This document shows positions 6,983-14,985 of a stretch of DNA of 21,104 nt, piece after piece (within the stretch, counting starts at the first letter, position 1; the number at the start of each line of letters is the position of its first letter). The DNA lies in the NCBI GenBank assembly GCA_000438115.1, contig FR903562.1:1-21104 (forward strand), read 5' to 3'. The notes below the pieces were generated by a model. The model was given only the letters and a program-made list of their open reading frames with translations, did not search any database and was not told where the DNA came from. Both the position numbers and the translations under genes were made by a program. The stretch comes from Prevotella sp. CAG:617. GTDB taxonomy: Bacteria; Bacteroidota; Bacteroidia; Bacteroidales; Bacteroidaceae.

Positions 6983-7828
6983 ATGTTTGAATTAGGAAAA
7001 TGGAATGACCTGAGCATCGTGCGCTTTACGGACCACGGCGCCTATCTGGACGGAGGAAACGGAGTAGAGATTCTGATGCCCCGCCGATATGTACGTGATG
7101 AAATGCGGCCGGGCGACGTGGTGCACGTGTTTGTTTATCTGGACCAGAGCGAGATGCTGGTGGCCACCACCGAGCAGCCGCTGGCACAGGTGGGCGAATT
7201 TGCGTGGCTCAAGGTGTCGTGGATCAATGAGTATGGCGCCTTTCTGAACTGGGGCCTGATGAAGGATCTGTTTGTGCCTTTCAGCGAGCAGAAAATGAAT
7301 ATGATGGAGGGGCGCAACTATATTGTACACATTCATGTCGACCCGCAAACCTGCCGCATTGTAGGTTCGGCCAAGGTGGAGCGTTATCTGGACCGTCGGC
7401 GCCCTGTTTTGCACCGGGATGAGGAGGTGGACATCCTGATTTGGCAGAAGACGCCGCTGGGCTTCAAGGCCATCGTGAACAATGCCTTTGCCGGTCTGCT
7501 GTATGACAATCAGTTGTTTGGTGCCGAGCTGCACACCGGCGACCGCCTGAAGGCCTATGTGGTGCAGGTGCGCCCCGACTATAAAATAGACCTTTCGCTA
7601 CAGCGTCTGGGCAAGAGCCGCTTCCGTGACTTTGCGGAGGTATTGCTCGACGAGTTGCGCCAGGCCGGCGGCACGCTTCCCTTTACCGACGCTTCGTCGG
7701 CCGAGGACATCACAGCGCGCTTTGGCGTAAGCAAAAAGACCTTTAAGCGCGCCGTGGGCACCCTCTACCGCCAACGCCTCATCACGCTGGAGCCAGGCAG
7801 CATCAGTTTGGCAGAAGGGGATAAATAG
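6983..7828 (+). CDS. cvfB: S1 RNA-binding domain protein, CvfB family
   Basis: Member of the CvfB/YitL family: tandem S1-type OB folds followed by a winged helix, thought to bind RNA. In Staphylococcus aureus the founding member affects virulence gene expression. The 281-residue protein shows S1-like repeats at about 1-60, 68-130 (W-L-K-V-S-W-I-N-E-Y-G-A-F-L-N-W-G) and 145-210. A winged-helix segment lies at about 215-275 (I-T-A-R-F-G-V-S-K-K-T-F-K-R-A-V-G-T-L-Y). It follows cysK by 45 bases with no obvious promoter or terminator between, so it probably belongs to the same transcript. The function in Bacteroidetes is not established. Confidence 0.82.
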   Translation: MFELGKWNDLSIVRFTDHGAYLDGGNGVEILMPRRYVRDEMRPGDVVHVFVYLDQSEMLVATTEQPLAQVGEFAWLKVSWINEYGAFLNWGLMKDLFVPFSEQKMNMMEGRNYIVHIHVDPQTCRIVGSAKVERYLDRRRPVLHRDEEVDILIWQKTPLGFKAIVNNAFAGLLYDNQLFGAELHTGDRLKAYVVQVRPDYKIDLSLQRLGKSRFRDFAEVLLDELRQAGGTLPFTDASSAEDITARFGVSKKTFKRAVGTLYRQRLITLEPGSISLAEGDK

Positions 7829-7935
7829 TGACCTTGCAGTGCAGCATAGGAGTTTTGCATAGCTTCAGTTCGTTGCTTATTGACAAAGAAAGAATGCAGC
7901 TTGACTGTTTCAAATGTTGAAAACTTTGTTTTCCG

Positions 7936-7967
7936 TTTGCCTCTGTGCTCGCCTTTCACTATCTTTG
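7936..7967 (+). promoter_or_regulatory. Promoter of frr
   Basis: TTTG (7936-7939), 20 bases, TATCTTTG (7960-7967): a consensus Bacteroidetes promoter. Expected transcript start is near 7973, giving a leader of about 38 bases before frr. Confidence 0.82.
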
Positions 7968-8010
7968 TGGAGTAAAAACATTATAAAAAACCAATTTATC
8001 GCTTTAATAT

Positions 8011-8571
8011 ATGTTCGACGTAAAGAAATGCCTCAGTGATTGTGAGGAAAAAATGGAAATGAGTGTGATGCACCTTGAGGAAAAATTGGCCCAAATCCGT
8101 GCCGGAAAAGCCAACGTACACATCCTGGATGACATCCGTGTCAATTCCTACGGCAGCATGGTACCCATTAACAATGTCGCTGCTCTGACCACGCCCGACG
8201 CACGTACCATCGCTATCAAGCCCTGGGACAAAAATATGTTCAAGGTAATTGAAAAAGCCATCATCGACTCAGAAGTGGGCATTATGCCCGAAAACAACGG
8301 CGAGGTTATCCGTCTGGGTATTCCGCCTTTGACCGAGGAGCGCCGCCGTCAGCTGACCAAACAGTGTGGCAAAGAGGGCGAGGAATGTAAGGTGGCCGTA
8401 CGCAATGCCCGCCGCGAGGGTATTGAGCGCCTGAAGAAGGCACAGAAAGAGGGTCTGGCCGAGGATGCCGAAAAGGATGCTGAAAACGAGCTGCAGAAGA
8501 TTCACGACAAGAAGATCAAGCAGATTGAAGCTCTCCTTCAGGCTAAGGAAAAGGAAATCATGACCGTATAA
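8011..8571 (+). CDS. frr: Ribosome recycling factor
   Basis: RRF splits the post-termination ribosome together with EF-G. The 186-residue product has the standard length and layout. The N-terminal helix includes L-A-Q-I-R-A-G-K-A-N, the family's R-x-G-(R/K)-A-(N/S) hallmark. Domain II follows with V-N-S-Y-G-S-M-V-P-I-N-N-V-A. The long C-terminal charged helices include the E-E-R-R-R-Q-L-T-K segment. It has its own promoter and is the first gene of a small translation-related cluster with rsgA and alaX on the same strand. The A/T-rich context around the ATG and lack of a Shine-Dalgarno sequence are normal for Bacteroidetes. Confidence 0.96.
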   Translation: MFDVKKCLSDCEEKMEMSVMHLEEKLAQIRAGKANVHILDDIRVNSYGSMVPINNVAALTTPDARTIAIKPWDKNMFKVIEKAIIDSEVGIMPENNGEVIRLGIPPLTEERRRQLTKQCGKEGEECKVAVRNARREGIERLKKAQKEGLAEDAEKDAENELQKIHDKKIKQIEALLQAKEKEIMTV

Positions 8572-8628
8572 AAAACTGTGCGCAACATGCAAAGCAGGTC
8601 GGATGGTCGACCTTGTAAAACGTTAGGC

Positions 8629-8672
8629 GAATCCTGCTCCAAAAAGGGCGTTTCTTTTTTGGAGCAGGATTC
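8629..8672 (+). repeat. 17-bp perfect inverted repeat between frr and rsgA
   Basis: GAATCCTGCTCCAAAAA (8629-8645) and its exact complement (8656-8672) flank a 10-base loop. The T-run is inside the stem next to the loop and none follows the stem, so it is not a classical intrinsic terminator. The hairpin ends 28 bases before the rsgA ATG. A smaller hairpin AGGTCG/CGACCT lies just upstream at 8596-8613. Confidence 0.85.
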
Positions 8673-8700
8673 ATTGGCTTCATTAAAAAACGGGAAATAA

Positions 8701-9651
8701 ATGGACAAGAAGGGAAACATACACGGAATGGTGGTGCGCAGCACCGGCAGCTGGTATCAGGTGCTGACTGACGACGGCCGGCTGGTGGCCTGTAAGGTAA
8801 AGGGAAATTTCCGCCTGCGCGGCATACGCTCAACCAATCCTGTGGCCGTGGGCGACGGGGTGCACATTACGGAGGGCGATGCCGACACGGCTTTCATTGT
8901 GGACATTGACGAGCGGAAGAATTACATTATCCGCAAGGCCTCGAACCTGTCGAAACAGAGCCATATCCTGGCGGCCAACATCGACCAGGCGCTGCTGATG
9001 GTGACGGTGGCCTATCCCGAAACCACCACCACGTTTATCGACCGTTTCCTGGCTTCGGCCGAGGCCTACCGCGTGCCGGTAGTGCTGGGTTTCAACAAGT
9101 TTGACAGTCTGGAGGGCGAGGCGCTCGACATGGCGCGCTATCTGATGCAGATTTACGGCGACATCGGTTATCCCTGTTTTGCCATTTCGGCGCTCAGCGG
9201 CGAGGGGCTCGACCCGTTGCGGCAGTTGCTGGCCGGGAAAATCACCCTGCTGGCCGGCCATTCGGGCGTGGGTAAATCAACCCTGCTCAACCAGCTCATT
9301 CCTGAAGCACACGCACGTACGGCAGCTCTTTCGGACGCTTACGGCACGGGGGTGCACACCACCACGTTCAGCGAGCTTTACCGCATGCCCGACGGCGGAG
9401 CGCTCATCGACATTCCGGGGGTAAAGGGCTTCGGCACGTTTAATATTGAGCCGGAGGAGCTGTCGCATTATTTCCGTGACATATTCAAGCTCTCGGCCGA
9501 CTGCCGCTTTGGCAACTGCACCCATACGCACGAGCCGGGCTGCGCCGTGCTGCAGGCGCTTGAGGAGCACCGCCTGGCGCCTACGCGCTACCAGTCGTAT
9601 CTGAATATGCTGGGCGACAAGGACGAGGCCAAATACCGCCCGGCTTATTAA
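8701..9651 (+). CDS. rsgA: Ribosome small subunit-dependent GTPase A
   Basis: Circularly permuted GTPase (RsgA/YjeQ) that checks late 30S ribosomal subunit maturation. The N-terminal OB domain covers about residues 1-70. The GTPase motifs come in permuted order: G4 N-K-F-D (132-135) first, then the G1 loop G-H-S-G-V-G-K-S-T (186-194), then G3 D-I-P-G (237-240). The C-terminal zinc knuckle uses Cys268, Cys273, a His at 275 or 277, and Cys281 in C-R-F-G-N-C-T-H-T-H-E-P-G-C. The length, 316 residues, is normal. It lies downstream of frr across a 129-base gap containing a strong hairpin, with no consensus promoter seen, so expression may be partly by read-through. Confidence 0.96.
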   Translation: MDKKGNIHGMVVRSTGSWYQVLTDDGRLVACKVKGNFRLRGIRSTNPVAVGDGVHITEGDADTAFIVDIDERKNYIIRKASNLSKQSHILAANIDQALLMVTVAYPETTTTFIDRFLASAEAYRVPVVLGFNKFDSLEGEALDMARYLMQIYGDIGYPCFAISALSGEGLDPLRQLLAGKITLLAGHSGVGKSTLLNQLIPEAHARTAALSDAYGTGVHTTTFSELYRMPDGGALIDIPGVKGFGTFNIEPEELSHYFRDIFKLSADCRFGNCTHTHEPGCAVLQALEEHRLAPTRYQSYLNMLGDKDEAKYRPAY

Positions 9652-9710
9652 GTTCCAGCTGCCGGCATAGGCCGTGCGGAACACGTATCGGATGAAAAAA
9701 GATTACTGAA

Positions 9711-10202
9711 ATGGAAAACCCACAACCCACAACCCACGTACACAACAAGCAGGAGTATCCGCCCATGCATACGGCCGAGCATCTGCTCAATCAGACCATG
9801 GTGCGCATGTTTGGCTGCAAGCGGTCAGAAAACGCGCACATAGAGCGTAAGAAGAGTAAAATATCGTTTATCCTCGGGCAGGAACCTACGCCGCAACAGG
9901 TGGAGGAAATCGTGATGCGCATGCAGGAGCTGATTAAGGCCGACCTGCCCGTAACCTACCGCCTGGAGCCGCGCTCCAACCTGACGGCCGAACAGCAGCG
10001 TCGGCTGCCGGAGGGTACAGAAGGCGAGGTACGCATGGTCAGGATTGGAGATTACGACGACTGTCCCTGCATCGGGCTGCATGTGGAGCATACGGCACAA
10101 ATCGGTACGTTTGTTCTGCTGGGTACCAACTGGGACGAAGAGAAACATTCGTTTCGCATCCGCTTTAAGCTCGAAGGGGCCGACAGCGGCACGTGGGGCT
10201 GA
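9711..10202 (+). CDS. alaX: Free-standing alanyl-tRNA editing protein (AlaX-like)
   Basis: Trans-editing hydrolases of this family remove serine or glycine wrongly attached to tRNA-Ala. The 163-residue protein corresponds to the AlaRS editing domain alone. Both zinc-binding motifs are visible: H-T-A-E-H (His20, His24) and C-I-G-L-H (Cys120, His124). The aminoacylation and DHHA1 domains are absent, so it matches the small AlaX type. The chosen ATG lies 59 bases after rsgA. A later ATG (residue 19) would put the first zinc ligand at residue 2, so the upstream start is preferred, but the extra 18 residues are low complexity and might not be translated. Confidence 0.85.
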   Translation: MENPQPTTHVHNKQEYPPMHTAEHLLNQTMVRMFGCKRSENAHIERKKSKISFILGQEPTPQQVEEIVMRMQELIKADLPVTYRLEPRSNLTAEQQRRLPEGTEGEVRMVRIGDYDDCPCIGLHVEHTAQIGTFVLLGTNWDEEKHSFRIRFKLEGADSGTWG

Positions 10203-10248
10203 CGGCTTTTGTCGGCACTCCCTTTTTTTGAATACAGAGGTTTTGCTG

Positions 10249-10311
10249 AAACAGGTCGGCGGGAAAAAAAATCTACAAGGATTCCGAAATTTTTTTCCCG
10301 CCGACCTGTTT
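10249..10311 (+). terminator. Strong hairpin terminator after alaX
   Basis: A perfect 22-bp inverted repeat, AAACAGGTCGGCGGG plus seven A on the left and the complement on the right, encloses a 19-base loop and is followed by TTTCTTTC. It stands between convergent genes and probably ends the frr-rsgA-alaX transcript. Confidence 0.8.
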
Positions 10312-10377
10312 TTCTTTCTCTTCATTTTTCTGCGTACCGGCCCCTGAGGTTTGGGGGCTGGGGCGGGTATAAACAGA

Positions 10378-10413
10378 ACGTACCGGGCCATCCCATCTTG
10401 GGACCCGGTACGT
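10378..10413 (-). terminator. Terminator downstream of rprY
   Basis: ACGTACCGGG (10378-10387) and CCCGGTACGT (10404-10413) pair perfectly; the interior adds a CCCA/TGGG pairing. On the minus strand the stem is followed by TTCTGTTTAT, a weak T-rich tail; on the plus strand by CTTGTTTG. It lies 24 bases beyond the rprY stop, so it most likely ends rprXY and may work in both directions. Confidence 0.65.
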
Positions 10414-10436
10414 CTTGTTTGTATGACGGCTTTCCG

Positions 10437-11153
10437 TCAGGCTTCCTCAACCTGATCGGTAGGTTCCGGCGTAATAAGTTTGTATCCCTTGCCGTGGATA
10501 TTGATGATTTCTACGTTGTCGTCGTCCTTGAGGTGTTTACGCAGTTTGGTAATATACACGTCCATGGAGCGGGCGTTGAAGTAGTTGTCGTCAATCCAGA
10601 TGGTTTTCAGGGCGAAGTCACGCTGCAGAATTTCGTTGGCGTGTGAGCAGAGCAGGGTGAGCAGCTCGGTTTCCTTGGTGGTGAGCTTGGTGGTCTTTTC
10701 GCCACGGGTGAGCAGTTGCTTCTGTGTGTCGAAGGTAAAGCTGCCGATTTGGTAAACCGTGCATTCGGCTTTGCGTTTGCCGCGCACACGGCGCAGGATG
10801 GCCTCAATACGGAAGGTAAGTTCCTCCATGGAGAACGGTTTGGTGATGTAGTCGTCGGCACCAATCTTGAAACCGTCCAGGATATCTTCTTTCAGCGTTT
10901 TGGCCGTTAAGAAAATGATAGGAATCTCGGCATTGTTCTGGCGGATGTCCTTGGCCAGGCTGAAGCCGTCCTTTTTGGGCATCATGACATCGAGTACGCA
11001 CATATCGAATTTGCCTTTGGCAAAGGCACGGTATCCGGCTTCACCGTCGGGGCAGAGTTCGGTTTCGTATCCTTTGGCCTGCAGATATTCTCTAAGCAGC
11101 ATGCCCAGGTTTTCGTCATCTTCGCAAAGAAGAATTTTCAATTTGTCTTCCAT
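10437..11153 (-). CDS. rprY: Response regulator, OmpR family (RprY)
   Basis: DNA-binding output of the RprXY two-component system. The receiver domain (about 5-120) has the acidic pocket Glu11-Asp12-Asp13, phospho-acceptor Asp55 in V-L-D-V-M-M-P-K, Thr83 and Lys105 (Y-I-T-K-P-F). The OmpR winged-helix domain spans about 135-230 and ends with I-H-G-K-G-Y-K-L. The protein is 238 residues. It follows the kinase gene by four bases, so the two are co-transcribed. Sequence and kinase pairing match the RprY regulator described in Bacteroides fragilis. Its targets cannot be read from this window. Confidence 0.95.
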   Translation of the reverse strand: MEDKLKILLCEDDENLGMLLREYLQAKGYETELCPDGEAGYRAFAKGKFDMCVLDVMMPKKDGFSLAKDIRQNNAEIPIIFLTAKTLKEDILDGFKIGADDYITKPFSMEELTFRIEAILRRVRGKRKAECTVYQIGSFTFDTQKQLLTRGEKTTKLTTKETELLTLLCSHANEILQRDFALKTIWIDDNYFNARSMDVYITKLRKHLKDDDNVEIINIHGKGYKLITPEPTDQVEEA

Positions 11154-11157
11154 AATG

Positions 11158-12705
11158 TCAGTTCTTTATGATGGGTAATGTTATAATAAATTTCGTTCCT
11201 TTTCCAAATTCACTTTCGGCCTGAATCTGGCCTTTGTGTATGTCGATTACGTTTTTCACGTAGGCCAGTCCGAGCCCGAAGCCTTTTACGTCATGCCGGT
11301 TGCCGGTGTGTACGCGGTAGAATTTTTCGAAAATCTTGCGCAAGTCTTCCTTCTTGATGCCGATGCCGTTGTCGGCAATGCAAATCTGGATTCGGCTTCC
11401 GCCGTCGTTGCGGGTGCTGACCACCAGGTGCAGCTCCTCGTTGGGCTTCTTGTATTTTACGGCGTTGTCCATGAGGTTGAACAATACGTTCGTAAAGTGA
11501 ATCTCGTCTACGTAGATGGCCGTATGTTCGGCCTTCAGCTGGGTGTCAATGGTGCCGTGCTGGCTTTCCACCTTGAGGCGGAACGTGTTGACCACGTCGT
11601 TGATGAGTTTGTGGGCGTCGAGTTCCTTTTTCTTGAACGTTACCTTGCGGCGGTCAAACATGGACATCTGCAATACCTTTTCCACCTGGAAGCGGAGCCG
11701 CTTGGTCTCGTCGTTGATGATGGTGGAGAGGTGGCGGAAGGTGGCCACGTTTTTGCCTACGTCGGGGTCGTTGAGCATCTGTGCCGCCAGTGATATGGTG
11801 GAGATGGGGGTCTTGAACTCGTGCGTCATGTTGTTGATAAAATCATTCTTGATTTCGTTCAGACGCTTTGAGCGGTAGATAATCCATATGGTACAGATGT
11901 AGGAAATGAGCAGGATAATCGTAAATATCAACGCCGGAATCATGAATCGTACACTCGAGAAGATGTAGTTGTTCATCTGCGGGAAGTGTATCGTGATGAT
12001 GCCCTTTTGGGTAGGCGGGTCGTTGGGGTAGAGAATCTGCTTGTAACTGTTGTTAGACCCCTTTTCCTCGTAGTCGGGACAGCGGTAGACGATGCGCCCG
12101 TCGCTGGTGGATACGGTAAAGTGGTAGGGTATGTCAACCCCGTTGTTAATCAGCTCGGCACGCAGATACTGGTCGAGCATCTTGAAGTTGACACGCTCCT
12201 TCAGGGGCTGGTTGCTCGACTGGTAGAGGATGGAATAGACCACCTCGTCGAGCAGGGCGCGCTGGTAGAGGTAGCGCTCTTTTACTGCCTGCTGGAAACT
12301 TACGGCAGCATCGTTGATGGAGCGTGAGCTTGACAGAATCAGGCCTTTTTGCGAGCGGGTTGACTTGTTGATGGTAAACGGGTGCAGATTGCTCGTGATG
12401 CTGTCGTCATGGATATTGATGGATGACGAGGCATTGAGGCTGCGTTCAGCCAGCGACAGCTGTTTGCTGAATGACGACTGCTGCGATTTGGGAAGTGAGT
12501 CAATGATTTCCTGTTCCAGACCGTGCATGGTTTCGTCAAGCTCCATGTTGTGGGCAGCCTGGTAGAGGCTTCGGCTTACCGATTCGTCGAACTGTTCTTT
12601 GCGCATTTCGATGAATTCCTCAAAGTAGTTTACCTGAAGAAAGAGCAGCGCAAGAAACGATGCGCCCATCACGATTGATATAATCCAAATGGTCGACTTT
12701 TTCAT
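11158..12705 (-). CDS. rprX: Membrane sensor histidine kinase RprX
   Basis: Sensor partner of RprY. A transmembrane helix at about 6-23 and another at about 255-277 enclose a periplasmic domain of some 230 residues. The dimerisation/phospho-acceptor helix follows with His295 in N-M-T-H-E-F-K-T-P. ATPase motifs are all present: N box L-M-D-N-A-V-K-Y, G1 box D-N-G-I-G-I, G2 box G-F-G-L-G-L-A. The start is taken at the ATG giving M-K-K-S-T-I-W (515 residues); an ATG 21 bases upstream would place the promoter -7 box inside the coding region. No HAMP domain was recognised between TM2 and the kinase core. Confidence 0.94.
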   Translation of the reverse strand: MKKSTIWIISIVMGASFLALLFLQVNYFEEFIEMRKEQFDESVSRSLYQAAHNMELDETMHGLEQEIIDSLPKSQQSSFSKQLSLAERSLNASSSINIHDDSITSNLHPFTINKSTRSQKGLILSSSRSINDAAVSFQQAVKERYLYQRALLDEVVYSILYQSSNQPLKERVNFKMLDQYLRAELINNGVDIPYHFTVSTSDGRIVYRCPDYEEKGSNNSYKQILYPNDPPTQKGIITIHFPQMNNYIFSSVRFMIPALIFTIILLISYICTIWIIYRSKRLNEIKNDFINNMTHEFKTPISTISLAAQMLNDPDVGKNVATFRHLSTIINDETKRLRFQVEKVLQMSMFDRRKVTFKKKELDAHKLINDVVNTFRLKVESQHGTIDTQLKAEHTAIYVDEIHFTNVLFNLMDNAVKYKKPNEELHLVVSTRNDGGSRIQICIADNGIGIKKEDLRKIFEKFYRVHTGNRHDVKGFGLGLAYVKNVIDIHKGQIQAESEFGKGTKFIITLPIIKN

Positions 12706-12710
12706 ATAGA

Positions 12711-12718
12711 CAAAGTTA
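12711..12718 (-). promoter_or_regulatory. -7 box of the rprXY promoter, almost touching the start codon
   Basis: TAACTTTG on the minus strand ends five bases before the rprX ATG. This is a full TAnnTTTG match; no clear TTTG was found 19-21 bases upstream, so the -33 element is weak. The geometry predicts a transcript beginning at or next to the ATG. Confidence 0.6.
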
Positions 12719-12873
12719 TGGAACATTTTCGAAACGGTTGTTTTTTTGCCGAGAATATTTGTCTAAATTGTATTATTTAACGAATTAAGAGGCTTTTTGA
12801 AGTTGTTTTTACAAGTTTGGAGGCATTTTGTCAGTTGGGTGCGAAAGGCGGATGGAAGCCGGCTTGTTTTTCC

Positions 12874-12928
12874 AAAAAAAACGTACACCTTCAGTCCGCC
12901 CGGATTGTGCGGAACTGAAGGTGTACGT
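12874..12928 (-). terminator. Terminator of the carboxyltransferase gene
   Basis: A perfect 15-bp stem (ACGTACACCTTCAGT at 12881-12895 with its complement at 12914-12928) is extended inward by CCGC/GCGG. On the minus strand it is followed by eight T (12881-12874, the first shared with the stem). It lies about 50 bases beyond the stop codon at 12977. Confidence 0.92.
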
Positions 12929-12976
12929 GATGGTTATAGGCGGAAACGGGAAGATTCCGCTTTTTTTCAGTTTGGA

Positions 12977-14749
12977 TTACTCGCCACGCTGAATGTAGGC
13001 AATCACGTCGCCCTTGCTGACGTGAGCGCCTTGCTTGGCGTTGATTTCAACGAGCTTTCCGCCCATGGCAGCCGGAAGTTCGCTAATCTGTCCGTGGGTG
13101 TTCTCCAGGTAGCAGAAGCGGTCGCCTTCCTTGTATTCCTTGCCGATAAACGGCTCGATGCTCTTGACGCATTCGCCGTCGCCGCCAATTTCCCACAGGA
13201 TGATGCCGCTTTCGGGAGCTACAATGGCATCGGCCTTGGCGTGTTTCAGGGCCAGGGCTTCTTCCAGGCTCATGCCGTTTGAAGCCTGCTTGTCCTTGGC
13301 AGCCTGCAGGTCGGCCAGGAAACGCTTCTTGGCTACGCCGCTCTTGTAGTCGCGATACTGTTTCTCGTGCATGGCAAATTCGTAGAGTTCTTCCTCGTCG
13401 GGACCCAGATCCCAGCCGTTTTCTTCCATTTCCTTGCGGAAGCGGTCGAGATCGTCGGGATAGTTGGTTTGCGGGTCAACGTCGGTAAACTCGTAGCCTT
13501 TTTCCTTGGCCAGCTTGACGAGCTCGTCATCCACTTTTCCGGGCAGGCGTCCGCTCTTGCCCAGAATCATACCCCACATGTTGTCGTCCATCATGGTGAA
13601 GCGCGGTTTGCCCATGCTTTCGGTGAGCAGGTTCATGAGGGAGATGTTCTTGACGTACTGGCTGAAGGGGGTAACCAAAGGAGGATAACCTACGCGCGGC
13701 CATACGTAAGCTACTTCGTCGAAGAGGCGAACCAGCAGCTCGTCCTCGGTGTAGGGAGCTTCGCCGCGGGCCTCGCGGTTGTTGTTGATGGCGTTCATGG
13801 CGCCTTTCAGGTCGGCCATCATTGAACCCATCATGCCGCCCGGCAGTCCGCATCCCAGCAACAGGGAGCTCATCAGGCGGTTGTTGGAATCCATGAAGTA
13901 GCCCAGGAAGTCGTCCATGAATTCCTGGGTCAGCTTGCGGGCCTCCATATAGGCGTTCATGTTGATTTCGGGTACATCGAAGCCGTAGTGTTTCAGCATG
14001 CTCTGTACGGAGATAACGTCGGCGTGTCCCTTACCCCATGACAGCGGTTCCATGGCCACGTCGATAATGTCGCAACCGTTTTTGCAGACTTCCAGAATGC
14101 TGGCCATTACGAGACCCGGACCGTTGTGGCCGTGATACTGTATGATGATTTCGGGGTGTTTCTCCTTAATCATGCCGCAGAGCTTACCCAGCAGGGCAGG
14201 CTGGCCGATGCCGGCCATGTCTTTCAGACAGATTTCGGGAGCACCGGCCTCAATGAGCTGGTCGGCAATTGCGCTGTAGTATTCGGCCGTGTGGATGGGC
14301 GAATTGGTAATGCAGAGGGTAGCCTGGGGCGTCATGCCGGCTTCCAGTGCGTATTTGATGGAAGGGATGATGTTGCGCACGTCGTTCAGACCGCAGAAAA
14401 TACGGGTAATGTCTACACCCTGAGCGTGTTTAACCTTGTATTGCAGGCGACGCAGGTCGGCCGGGCAGGGGAACATACGCAAAGCGTTCAGACCACGGTC
14501 GAGCATGTGGGTCTTGATGCCTACTTCATTGAAAGGCTTGGTAAAGGTACGTACGGCGTCGTTGGGGTTTTCGCCGTAGAGCAGGTTAACCTGTTCAAAG
14601 GCTCCGCCGTTGGTTTCTACGCGTGAAAAGCAGCCCATTTTGATAATCACCGGGGCGATACGTTCCAGCTGGTCTTTGCGGGGCTGGAATTTGCCCGACG
14701 ACTGGAACATGTCTCTATAGACGAGGCTGAATTGGATTTTTCGTTTCAT
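12977..14749 (-). CDS. Carboxyltransferase, oxaloacetate decarboxylase alpha / pyruvate carboxylase B-like, without biotin lysine
   Basis: TIM-barrel carboxyltransferase of the family that moves CO2 between biotin and a 2-oxo acid such as pyruvate/oxaloacetate. Metal- and substrate-site residues are kept: Arg12-Asp13 in Y-R-D-M-F-Q-S, Lys176-Asp177 in L-K-D-M-A-G, and His206/His208 in Y-H-G-H-N-G. The usual H of R-D-x-H-Q-S is Phe here. The barrel is followed by the helical PYC_OADA-type domain and a C-terminal biotinyl-like fold from about residue 506. In that fold the normal E-A-M-K-M hairpin reads E-N-T-H-G (549-553), so the biotinylated lysine is missing. It may use a separate biotin carrier protein or a changed chemistry. 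The protein is 590 residues; no other decarboxylase subunits (beta, gamma) are adjacent. It is transcribed alone between a promoter-like site and a strong terminator. Confidence 0.85.
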   Translation of the reverse strand: MKRKIQFSLVYRDMFQSSGKFQPRKDQLERIAPVIIKMGCFSRVETNGGAFEQVNLLYGENPNDAVRTFTKPFNEVGIKTHMLDRGLNALRMFPCPADLRRLQYKVKHAQGVDITRIFCGLNDVRNIIPSIKYALEAGMTPQATLCITNSPIHTAEYYSAIADQLIEAGAPEICLKDMAGIGQPALLGKLCGMIKEKHPEIIIQYHGHNGPGLVMASILEVCKNGCDIIDVAMEPLSWGKGHADVISVQSMLKHYGFDVPEINMNAYMEARKLTQEFMDDFLGYFMDSNNRLMSSLLLGCGLPGGMMGSMMADLKGAMNAINNNREARGEAPYTEDELLVRLFDEVAYVWPRVGYPPLVTPFSQYVKNISLMNLLTESMGKPRFTMMDDNMWGMILGKSGRLPGKVDDELVKLAKEKGYEFTDVDPQTNYPDDLDRFRKEMEENGWDLGPDEEELYEFAMHEKQYRDYKSGVAKKRFLADLQAAKDKQASNGMSLEEALALKHAKADAIVAPESGIILWEIGGDGECVKSIEPFIGKEYKEGDRFCYLENTHGQISELPAAMGGKLVEINAKQGAHVSKGDVIAYIQRGE

Positions 14750-14863
14750 AGTCTGTTTTCTACAAATGCTTTATAGTTACTATTTTTTTTCAGAATCCTG
14801 TTGGAGTGGTTTGTGGTTGGCTATGACGCTTGAGGCAGTGCAATAGGAGTCCGCATACCTGCG

Positions 14864-14871
14864 CAAAGGTA
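14864..14871 (-). promoter_or_regulatory. Candidate -7 box upstream of the carboxyltransferase gene
   Basis: TACCTTTG on the minus strand matches TAnnTTTG. No convincing TTTG lies 19-21 bases upstream. If used, the mRNA leader would be about 105 bases, the longest in this window, with no riboswitch-like structure that I recognise. Confidence 0.5.
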
Positions 14872-14985
14872 CGATTTTATTTTTATTTATATGCTTGTAT
14901 GGCACCCGTTCGCGCTTTTTGTAGGGTATAAACGGCACAAAATAGGCTTTTTTGTGTAATTCGCGTTTGATTTGTTATGTGGGCT

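Noticed and set aside
14750..14870. Riboswitch in the carboxyltransferase leader
   Set aside because: The leader is long enough, but I could not find conserved paired elements of any riboswitch class I know.
14936..14956. CACAAAA/TTTTGTG hairpin after the Nudix gene as a terminator
   Set aside because: Only seven AT-dominated pairs with no T-run on the minus strand; too weak to list as a terminator.
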